This document shows, piece after piece, positions 24,201 to 36,200 of a DNA stretch of 64,000 bases (position 1 is the stretch's first letter; the number at the start of each line of letters is the position of its first letter). Where the stretch lies: contig OX155979.1 of assembly GCA_944548615.1 (NCBI GenBank), positions 13,569,766-13,633,765 on the forward strand, written 5' to 3'. The notes under the pieces were generated by a model. That model was given only the letters and a program-made list of their open reading frames with translations, did not search any database and was not told the origin of the DNA. The DNA comes from Micropterix aruncella (taxonomy: Eukaryota; Arthropoda; Insecta; Lepidoptera; Micropterigidae). The translations under genes were made by a program, and so were the position numbers.

Positions 24201-27200
24201 CCTACCCAGGCTCGCACTTCATGCGTGGAGGCCGTCGGATGGGTGTTGACCCGTCAGTGACCAACCCTGAACAGAATGGGTCTTCATGGCCAACTCAGCA
24301 AGGGCCCATTAACTCCCAAAATTAGCACACAATACCTTGAAGACATGATGTTACGTAATCTATATATATATATAAGACAAATTCGGGTTTCTTCGAACAC
24401 TTATAACTCGAGAACGGCTGGACCGATTGTCATGGTTTTTGATTTGTAGTATTTGTCTCCGTCCCGAATAGCAGAATAACTATTAAAAACAAAAATTCGA
24501 AAATTGTCAAAAAATTAAAATAATAGAAAAAACACTTGCGTGTTTTTCTCATGGTCAGTTGTACGTGGCATGTTCACAAGTCGGCAAATCATCCGCTTTA
24601 TTTGTTCTTGACAGATATCCGAACGCTTGAAAAGGTCGGCAGCCTTTACCTGCCCGTAATGCGTACTGTTCGCGTTCGTCAGGACGAGACCCTCTGCCCA
24701 CATTCCTCGCACCCTCTTCTCGTCTTGCCTTGTCATTGCCTTGTAGTTCGAGAGTAAAGCTACTGGGTGGTATACTGTGACGATGAGCCCGACTTCGGTC
24801 GTGAATTCCACGGCAGTTTCGTTTGTATTTTATTTTATTTAACCCATATATGCCCAGTGATTCAAAATCGAAACAAGAAGTAATACTTTTGTAAAAGCAT
24901 CGGAAATCCTTTGTAAGTTCAGTAAATTCCAAAAAAACTGCCATCTATCGCAAGAGTACAGAACTATGCCCTATTAGCAGCGCAGTTTTAGCAGCATTGA
25001 CAGTTTTGATTGAAATAGTAAGCGGGGCAAGTTGTGTTCATGTCGTGCAAAAATCATGTCGTCTCCCGAAAAAAGTAAGTAATTATAGTTGACTAAAGCT
25101 TTGTACAAGTAACATAATTTTGTAGTAAATTTTGGTAAATTATGGACTTACTCGTGTTTTTAGAATTAGTTAATAGTAATTTATATAAACAACGACAGCT
25201 AAAACACGAAAACATATGTATTCTATCGGACAGCAGGTCAGTGCTACAGGCACTGGGAAGCGATAGATTTACATCCGGGCTCATATACGAATGCCATCAA
25301 AGCCTCCTCGAGGTATGCGGAAAAGGCAATAAGGTGACACTGCAATGGATCAAGGGACACAGTAACTCAAGAGGAAACGATGCTGCGGATGAACTAGCCC
25401 GTAAGGGCTCAGACACACCGGCATACGGACCCGAACCTATCGTGCCCCTACCATACTCGCACATAAACAACCAACTTGACAACCACTACAAACAACTACA
25501 TCAAACACACTGGAAAGAGATAGACACCTGCAGACAAACCAAAGGAATAGTAATGGAATACAACCACAAACTTACCAAAACACTTCTAAGGACAGAAAGG
25601 CCCCAACTACGCAAACTAGTGGGACTGATAACAGGACACAACACACTAAACAAACACCTCTTCAAAATGGGCGGAACGAATAGCCCTATGTGCAGAGCAT
25701 GCATGGAGGCGGAAGAAACCACAAAACACATTCTGCTAGATTGTGAACAGGTAGAAGTATACAGGACAAAACACCTTGGGACTCCAGGCACCCTGCGCGA
25801 GGCAGCAGGAAACCTGAAAGCCCTGCTGGCTTTCGTCGAGGAGCTGGGGTGGGTGGAATAGCGCTACCCCCGTTACACGCAAAATAGGCACACTGGATGT
25901 CGACTTGCGGAGGAACGCCCAGTATAACTAACTAACTAACTAGTAATTTATAAATACTTATAATGTCCTTATAACTTCAGTGTTTCGAAAATGATACGTC
26001 AGGCAAATATACAGCGAAGACCTGTACTAAATCTCTTTTTTGTGTTTTAGACGGATCAGGCGCTTATCTAAAATACCTAGTTAACAAAAAATATATATAC
26101 TAAAAGTAGTCAATACTGTGATAGGGACCTTTCAACATAAACATATCTGAAAATAACCAAAATCGAAATCCCAAAATAGTTCTGGGCATATATGGGTTAA
26201 CGGCGATCGGCATGCATGGCCACCCAGGGGTTAATGACCGCTAATAAATCACTAATGAACCATCACTATATTTCAGATTCTGAGGTAGAAAGTGGTATAA
26301 TAACTACCATTTCTGATAATTCGTCCATCTGCAGTTCTACTCCTGGCCCGTCCGTTCATCCGAGACGAATGACTTTTTGCATGGGGAACGACAGCTTGAC
26401 CACACCGGACAGACTAACTTCCATCATCAGGAGGCGTGTTAGTACTGGTTAGTGCCTGCATTATGTTCAGTCATAACACTCACAATCGCGAAATCCGCAC
26501 ACAACCGCTCCAGTCGATCTTCAAACTGCATCACTCAACTGCCAGATATTTTATTGCGACTTATTATTTATTATGACTGGCCTGGGGGCCGTTTTCCCCT
26601 AGGAGTCAACCTTCGGGCGCTCCTGGACGGTTTGTGCACCGTGCGGCATCAGCCAATCGATTGTGCATTCTGACCGACAGCCGGGGGAGTGTGGAAACAG
26701 TACTGTCTCTTTCCTATGGGAGCTAAGGGGTCCTTGCTGAGTTGGCCGCGAAGACCCATTCTGTTCAGGGTTGATCACACTCACAGGTCAACACCTATCC
26801 AACGGCCTCCACGCATGATGTGCGAGCCTGGGTAGGACTCTGGCCTTATGGTTAGTTTCCCCTGGGAATCAACCTTCTGGCGCTCCTGGACGCCGGTAAG
26901 TGAACATGTTTGCTGTTTCAGACATGGTTGGAATTGGTGTTTTACCTTCGGTGAAAGAAGAGAGCAAATCTGTCGAGGAGTCTGTTGCGGCAGCACCTTC
27001 CGAAACGGAGTCTTCGTCCGTTCGCGCCAAAAGAAAGGCCTTCCAGGCTGCTAACGTCAATCTGTACAGGCCCTTGCAGCGATATCAAGCCAAAAAGAAG
27101 AAAATTAGTAATAGTAAGTATTGTAGAATAAAAAAATGTGAAACCACTTGAAAATGTTGATCCTTATATGTGATCTAATCTGTGAAAAGGGGGCTTAGGT

Positions 27201-30200
27201 GTTTTTTACCGAATCGGATAAGAGTTTGAGTCACTCTTTCACATGGTGAAAACCAGAAGGTCATTCTTTGATATTATTTTTTTGATTTTTATTTTATTTG
27301 TTGTGTGGGGCTTTTCTAAGGTCTTTATGAGCCTCGTAACACTGCGACCATTGCTGATCTATTGTGTTCGCCACATACTATAGTTCTGCACTAAGCCTCG
27401 TGTCACGCCCCCAAAAGGATGCCCCCAAGGGGGGGTCCTATCACCCCTTCTATGGAACATAGTAGTGGACAGCCTCATAAAAACACTAAATGAAAGGGGT
27501 TACACTACTATTGGTTATGCCGACGACCTAACAATAATGATAAATGGAAACGCAGAAAATATGCTATGTAAAGTCATGCGCTCAGTTTTGCAGATAGTAG
27601 AAAAATGGTGTGACGAACATAACTTGTCAGTAAATCCGAAAGAGACAGAACTCATCCTCTTCACCAACAAGAGGAAGTTACCAGAACTACAAGTACCAAA
27701 ACTATTCAACACCAAACTCTCGCTATCAACACAGGTGAAATATCTGGGAGTCATCCTTGACAGTAAATTAAACTGGGCGAGTCATATCGATGCCAAAATA
27801 AAGAGGGCCTGCCTAACTTTTTGGCAGTGTCGGAGACTAGTGGGGAAAAAATGGGGTCTCAATCCAAAGATCACACTCTGGCTGTACACATCAGTCATCA
27901 GGCCCTCTCTGACTTATGGATCAGTTGTATGGTGGCCCAGAACACAACTGACCACAGTGAAAGCGAGACTCCAGAGCCTGCAACGCTTAGCGTGTGTAGC
28001 AGTCACTGGATGTATGAGAACCACACCATCGGCCGCACTAGAGTACCTCCTAAAAATGAGACCTCTGGATCTTGTCATCCAAGAGGAGGCTAAGGCAGCC
28101 GCTCTAAGACTAAGAGCAAATGGACTGTGGAAACAAAACACAGATACACCACACTCAAAAATTCTGAAACGGGTTCTAAAAGAAATACCTATTCTGGACG
28201 CACCCATGGACAGAATAATATGCCATGATGTCTTTGATCGTAGATACAATATCCAACTCATTGCAGAACCAGCAGATCACTCTGGTACAAATGAAGTAAG
28301 GATATACACAGATGGCTCCAAAACCACTCAAGGTACCGGAGCCGGCGTCTTCTCAAATGATCTAAACATCAAAATATCAACTACCCTAGGCAACTTAAAT
28401 ACGATCTTCCAAGCAGAATGCATTGGCATCACCAGAGCAGCACAGGCAGTTGCAGCCAAAGATGTCGGAGACCTAAGCTTGAAATTTGTCTCCGACAGTG
28501 CCTCCGTGCTACAAGCGCTAGCAAAAAATACTATAACCTCTGTCCTTGTACTGGAATGCCACAATGCGCTTCAATCCATTGCAAGGTCAAATAGAGTGAC
28601 CCTGCAATGGACTAAAGGGCACAGCGACTCACTGGGCAACGACGCGGCAGACGAACTGGCCAAAAAGGGATCAAAGGAAATAGTATATGGACCGGAACCC
28701 TCGATACCCATACCCCAGGCCCAAATAAAATCATGGCTATGCAGGAACACCGACGAAACACACCTTACAGAATGGAAAAAAAACGCAGGATGCAGGCAAA
28801 CAAAGAATGCAGTTCCGGAAGCGTCTAAAAAACTTGCCCGCAACCTCACCAGATTACAAAGGGACAAAATCCGTAAAGTCATAGGTACTATGACAGGCCA
28901 CCGTCCCCTAAACAAACACCTGTTTACCATCGGTGTGACAGACAGCCCTCTATGCAGAGGATGCATGGAGGAAGAAGAAACGCCACAGCATGTGCTCATG
29001 GAATGCAGGAGCGTGGCAGAGCAACGGGCAAGAATACTACAATCTCCAGCATCTGTCCCGGAGGCCTGTAGCAACCCAAACAGGCTGCTAACCTTCTGGG
29101 ACAGCCTGGGTTGGCTGGAGTAACATAAATAGAAACATGAGCCATGCACAACGGCCCAATCAAGAGGCCAAGTGCGGGAAATAGCCCAGGAAAACTAACT
29201 AACTAACTAAGCCTCGTGTCATTTAAGAACCGCAACAGGCTTTTGGCGCCAGATTGTTTTACCTCCTCAGGTTAGAGGTAATGACCACCCAAGTGGATGT
29301 ATCTTTTACGCATCAGCGGGCCACACTCGCATATGAAGTGCAGGGGAGTTTCTTCTGCCCCTTGGCAGAACCTGCACATTTTCGTGTCTCGGAGCTTGAG
29401 GTTGTACATGTGTTTGTTAATGCCACAATGCCCCGTGAGCGCTCTCACCAGTATGCGTAAATTGTTTCTATTTAGCGATAAGGCCTCACGGGCCGTAGTA
29501 GGGTCGTAAGCCTTAATTAACGCTTTCGATTGATTCAACCCTGGCGTGTTGTTCCAGTAGTTGACGGATTGTTCTAAACATATTTTTTTGAGCATTAGGT
29601 TTGCAAGGCTGTTTGGTACGCCACAGCAAGGTTCAGGGTCATATAACGTTCCCTTTGCTCCTGTTTTAGCAAGTTCGTCAGATTTTTCATTTCCTTCGAT
29701 TCTTGCACGGCCGGGAACCCATCTTAGAATTACCCTGTTCTTTTCGCCCAGGGAATTCAGTAGTGATACGCAGTTTTGCACTATCTTTGAATTAATAGTA
29801 TTCGATGCTAGTGCCATAAGAGCTGCCTTGCTATCCGCGTGGATATAGATACGGTGGTTGGCTTAGTTCTTATCGAGGTTGATATCCGCACATTCAATAA
29901 TGGCGTTTACCTCCGCTTGGAATATAGAGGCGTATTTCCCCAAGTTTACACTTCTTTCGAAATTTGATCGCTCTCCATGTATACCGCAACCTACGTCCAG
30001 TCCCGATTTGGACCCATCAGTATACCATTTAAGGCTACTGGCCTCCCAGCGTAGTTGGCTTTTTAGCCAGTAATCTCTGGGCGGCAGTTCCACTGTAAAA
30101 AAAAAAACAAAGTTTAGGAGTGGAAGCAGTTCTTTGATAACTCTAAACAATTGTTTCTCGTATTCTCGATCATTTTTCGTGGTTTAATTGTTAGGAATTT

Positions 30201-33200
30201 GTTATTACAACAATCTTTTAAGAGAAATTTGGTTAGCAGGTCCCCTTCTTCTTCATTGACAGCAGATAAATCCAGACTAACGAATATTTGTTCCTTATAA
30301 TCTTCTGTCCGAGACAAATGTATTTCATCATCATCGCCATTCAAACTAACATCATCATCGGACCCATCGTTGTCTTCATCGTTTTCAGAGAAATTTTGAC
30401 TAGACGACACTAAACTCCTCATTAACAATCATTTTTCTGCAAAAGACCAACGGAAACTATTACATTAACGTGATAAGGAAAAACACGGCTGGCGCGATAA
30501 CAATGACAACATTTGTAAACTCAGTGTTACTCGTTTAGAAATCCGAAACTAGCAACTTAACGCGATTAACTACGATAATATTCCGAGCAGAAACAACACT
30601 TGACATCTTTGAATATAGTTAGACACCAGGCATTGCGAAGAAAAGGGAACAATTAACGAGAAACTGATAAAACGAGGTGTTCAAATTCAACAGCTGTTTT
30701 CTCGAAAATTTCGTTTCGCACGCTGTAGCCGTCTTGCCAGAAAGCTGCAAAGGTTAATATTTAAAAAAAACAATAAATAAATATAAACGGAGCTGCAATG
30801 GAATTCACCGACCTTCTGGGGGGTGAGCAGTGGATTCCGGACTTACGAACCGGCTGTGGTAGATTTAGGACAGCTGTCTTGCCACATGTGAGTGTTCACC
30901 TTACCACCCATTCATTCCCCCTTCGAAGCCATAGAATTTGAGATGCGCAAATCGCAGTTTTAGATAATTTTTCTAAGAAAGAGTTGATTATTTTTCTGGA
31001 AAGGCCAAGATCTTTAAAGAGGTGAAATAGAGATTTAGCTGGCAGGCCACGAGCGCCAACTTCCACCGCGTGAAGGTGAACAGTGAAGCCGTTCCGGGTT
31101 ACGGCATTTGCATTTATAATTGGGCTCCGTAAAAAACTACAAACTAGCTTGGGCAATAAAGACATTAACTATCTCTAAAAACTATGCATCTCGACTATAT
31201 CTCTTTCTGTAATAGGTTTTTAATCGATTTTCAATTCGACTAAAATGTATTGACTATTTCTATTATTAGGTAGGCACATATTAATTATATCTTGACTATT
31301 TTTATTTGCATTACAATCACTAAGACATTTTATTTTACTTTTTGACAATCGTCACATTTTTTTTTTGTTATTTTTGATATTACATTTATTAATTTTATAC
31401 TGAAAATGCTTATTTTTATCGGTATTTTAAAGAATTAATTATATTCATTATAATCTCCTTTTTTCTCATTACATTATTCATTATATTCAATGTAATAGAA
31501 TCACTACTTATTGAGTTAATTTCTACATATCTTCTCTATATCTTACATCTCTATATCTTACTTTCTACATATCTTACTCTGTGTTTTTTTTCTGGTAAAC
31601 TAAATGGTGGGACTCGATTTAATTCTACAATAATACCTTCTTTATTCTTACGAGTAACCTTTTCAGTGTTATTAAATAGATTTCCTTAATCCGCAGACTA
31701 TCCTCGGAATACTAAGTCCGCGTATTATCTCTTAATTCGGGTGTTAAAGCAATAGTATTAATAAACCAGGTTTAAACCTAGACTAGTTAGTCGGCGGATT
31801 AGAGTGAAAACATTTTTTCCATATAGTAACACTGTCATATTCGGTTTGTTATGTTGTCAACTTGGTTAGACTCAGGTCTCAGCTGTCATTCGAACTGCGA
31901 CATAACCTCAATTCGCAATACCTCTGTTGCGTCGGCTGCTTGGTTTTTATAAGTAAAATGAAAGAATATTTATGCACTTACTAATTCTTTATTTATTATT
32001 AAGGGCAACCATAACCTTATTGATCAAAAAATAGTTTTATCGATTGTCATAGTTTTGTCCAACTTCTCCGCCGACTCTTGGGATGCAAAGATGGGTACAG
32101 TCGATAACCTAGGTCTGCGCATTAAGCTTGAATCTGAAAGTAAAACGCAATAACATATTACTAGGTATAAAAATATATAGAAAGAAACAAATTACAGAGA
32201 CACTAACCTTATTACAACCAACTGATTGCCGCGGCGACTTGCAGCTCGGGCTTCACGTATCCACCTTTTTTGTCGCCTCGAACCTCAGGACGTACCATAT
32301 TCAAAATTTTTAGAATACTCACCTTCCAGAAACAATAATTTTTGCGAAATTCCTAATCCGGCAATTTGACATATTATGGGTCGAAGCGCCTTTTGTAAAA
32401 TTTCGGCATTCGGAGCCTAAAAACGCACAAACGTTGACGGTACGAAAATAATTCACTTCATCCATTTTCTCACGGAATATCACGAATAACTCTGAACAAA
32501 TCGCTGGTATGTCGCAAAACACGCAACTGTTCACCGCTATTCCTGCACTATTCCACCTCACACCACGGACTAAACTGACAGGAGATAGTCTAGTAGTAAT
32601 AGCGACGGAATAGTGCTATTCCAGGTTTATTAATGGCACTTTCGTTTATTCCGAGGATTTTCGCGCGGAATAGGAATTAGTCTGGGTTTATTAATAACAC
32701 TGATAATGTTTTGATTATTAATAGAAGAATTTAATCATATCACGGCCAAATGTAAATGTAATACAACTGTCTATACAACTATGTATTAGTTTTTAGGACA
32801 ATAAATTATTTGATTTGATTTGATTTGAAAGAGACATAAATAAATACATGGGTCGTGAAAAGGTAAATTATTAACAATCAGTTTTTCGATCTGGTTTTTA
32901 TTAAAAAACTTCTTCTCAATGTAAGGTCTGGTACCAATAATTAAAGAACATTAACCCGACTGATTTGGAGCGACCGGCTCGGGTTGCAAGCTTACCAACC
33001 GCGCACTAAGGAACAACCTGAACCAGTCGTGGCGCTCCGCCTTGCGAAAAATTCCAGTTATAAATCGAAATGCGATTCTATGCGCATAGTAGTTAGTTAG
33101 TTTGACTGGGCTTTTTCCCGCACTTGGCCTCTTGATTGGGCCGTTGTGCGTGGCTCATGTTTCCATTTATGTTACTCCAGCCAACCCAGGCTGTCCCAGA

Positions 33201-36200
33201 AGGTTAGCAGCCTGTTTGGGTTGCTACAGGCCTCCGGGAGAGATGCTGGAGATTGTAGTATTCTTGCCCGTTGCTCTGCCACGCTCCTGCATTCCATGAG
33301 CACATGCTGTGGCGTTTCTTCTTCCTCCATGCATCCTCTGCATAGAGGGCTGTCTGTCACACCTATGGTAAACAGGTGTTTGTTTAGGGGACAGTGGCCT
33401 GTCATAGTACCTATGACTTTACGGATTTTGTCCCTTTTTAATCTGGTGAGGTTGCGGGTAAGTTTTTTGGACGCTTCCGGAACCGCGTTCTTTGTTTGCC
33501 TGCATCCTGCGTTTTTTTCCATTCTGTAAGGTGGGTTTCTTCGGTGTTCCTGCGTAGCCATGTTTTTATTTGGGGCTGGGGGATGGGCATCGAGGGTTCC
33601 GGTCCATATACTATTTCCTTTGATCCCCTTTTGGCCAGTTCGTCCGCCGCGTCATTGCCCAGTGAGTCACTGTGCCCTTTAATCCATTGCAGGGTCACTT
33701 TATTTGACCCTGCAATGGATTGAAGCGCATTGTGGCATTCCAGTACGAGGACTGAGGTTATCGTATTTTTTGCTAGCGCTTGTAGCACGGAGGCACTGTC
33801 GGAGACAAATTTCAAACTTCTTTCTATGCGCATATGATGGGCCATACAGTGTGGCCAATACCCCTCGATACCGAAAAATTGCAACATCCGAACGCGACCC
33901 GATTTTTTTCATTACGAGTTGTTTCGTAATATGGGGTCGCAAAAAGAATTTGTTTTTACAATTAGTATGGGAGTATTACCATATTTTGAGTGCGATTTTC
34001 TATAGTTTTTCGATGAAATGTGACTCTTTAGAGTATAATAATTAGTTATTGGACATATAATAAGTATATAATGAGACAATATATTTTTTTAAATCTAACC
34101 AATTTTATATTATGAGCATTCAAAGTTTATTATCAAGTTTCGGATGCTAACTCTCAAAACTTTAGATTTTTCTGTAATATCAGACAAAGCTGAAAGTTCT
34201 GGTGTGATTTTCTAAGAAGTGTGATGTAGTGGTAAAGTTATTTTGAAAGAATTTCATATAAAAAAAGACCCTAAGTAGTCACAAAAATATATATATATTT
34301 TTTTTTTACGAGAATACATCAAATTTTTCTTGGCTGAATAACTAAATATTTTTGTATGCAAATAAGTAAAACAAAATAATAGTTTTGGTAAAGCATTTAA
34401 TAAAGAACATAACTGTATTTACAATTTTTGCAAAGATTTCCGTATTTTATGATAAAAACATCAGAATGATTGAATAGGCGAGTTTACTTAGTTCACCAAC
34501 TTTGTAATATTTATTCATTATTATCTTAATTGTTTTATGAGATAAGGTTATAATGTTTTATATTTCAAATTTCAATGCGATCATTTTACATTTATTCTTT
34601 TTATGATCCGTATAGTGGTTTACAAGTTATAGTCGTTTTTCTCAAGGCCGTCGACTTCACGCGCGAAACTGTCACGCGCAAAAGTGACGACCGAATTTTT
34701 ACTTCGCGAGCCAAGGGGTTAAGTTTACATAACCAAATATCTTTTGGACTCTTACCTTTCCTCCAAACTCAACGCACACCACTGTCTGTCACACATGATT
34801 TTTTTTTATTGTTTCGATTTTTTATCCTGTTCAGGTCCGCAGCAAAAGGAAAGCATCGGATTCCAGGCTACAAACTCATGCTGTCCAATATGCATGGAGG
34901 AAGTCGATAACCAAGTGACGTACAATACAATATGGCCGCCTTGCTGTGGTAGCTCCGGGGACAGATGGTTTCACCGTGAATGTCTTGAGGTATTGCATAA
35001 AGAGTGCTCCCTTGATTATTATTCTTTATCAGGTTCTTGGGGAGTTAATGGGCGCTGAGTTGGCCACGAAGACCCATTCTGTTCAGGGTTGGTCACACTC
35101 ACGGGTCAACACCTATTCGACGGCCTCCACGCATGAAGTGCGAGCCTGGGTAGGACTCTGGCCTTATGGTCAGTTTCCCCTGGGAATCAACCTTCTGGCG
35201 CTCCTGGACGGTCTGCGCACCGTGCGGCGTAAGCCAATCGACTGTGCACTCTGACTAACAGTCGGGGGAGTCTGGAAGCTGAACTGTTTCCTATAGAGCG
35301 GGGGTGGTTGCAGACCTTACGGCGACTGCTCTTGAAACGACCATCGGCTACCCGATCCTGGGTGAACAGCCGGGCAAAGGACGCTGTGGCCCGCGATAGA
35401 TTCGGTATACACCGTTTCACCGCTTCGTAATGGAGAGGACCTCGCAAGCGACCTCGAACTCGTAACCAATCGAGAGACCGGAGTAATCTGGTCACAATTG
35501 GAAGTAAGGGCGTGAGTGTCGGCCCGCTGGGTAACATTCCTGGCTATCTCGCAGTTAAGGCGTTGGCCTCTTCCGTAAGCCTGTGCTTGTGGCGTAGCTA
35601 GACGGTGGACTGTTTTGTCCCCAAGTCTTCTGCGCTCACTCCAGTGAGATAGAACGACTAATCATTAAAACTTTCTGAGGTGGCGGGCTCGCCCGCTGTA
35701 GTCGACAACCCAAGTTGTTCATCAGGTCTGGTGGTGAGCGGTTTCGTGCAGCTTGGGCCACAAGATCCACTTTGTTCACGGTTCGGCTCAACTCACGATT
35801 CAGCTCCTATTCAGAAGCCTCCTCGTGTGAAAGGTTACCCCGGCTAAGACTCTCGCGTCTCATGCCTCAAAGCTGGTGGACCGGTTTCTCTTGGCGGGAT
35901 TGCATCCCGGCGCCACTGGATGGTTTGCGCACCGTTCGGCGAAGCCAATCGGTTGTGCACTCTGACTAATTCCTGAAGGAGTCTGCAGTCTATGGAAATA
36001 CACTGTCTCCTAAGCAGCGGGAGTGGATTTTGATATGTTGTCATGCCACTCTTTGGAATGACCTTGGGCCACTCGATCCCGTGTGGCACTACGGGATCGA
36101 GTGGCGAGTTTGTTTAGGGGACAGTGGCCTGTCATAGTACCTATGACTTTACGGATTTTGTCCCTTTTTAATCTGGTGAGGTTGCGGGAAAGTTTTTTAG

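Larger units (their letters stand above)
27295..30092 (-). mobile_element. second-family RNase H LINE hosting another LINE
   Basis: Its 3' UTR (27295-27405) and coding part (29222-30092) are separated by the + strand LINE 27406-29205. Minus-strand residues WYTDGSKSG, IFQAEVNAI, VILRWVPGRARIEGNEKSDE and MCRFCQGAEETPLHF follow in order with frameshifts and one stop. The front half is missing. Confidence 0.85.
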
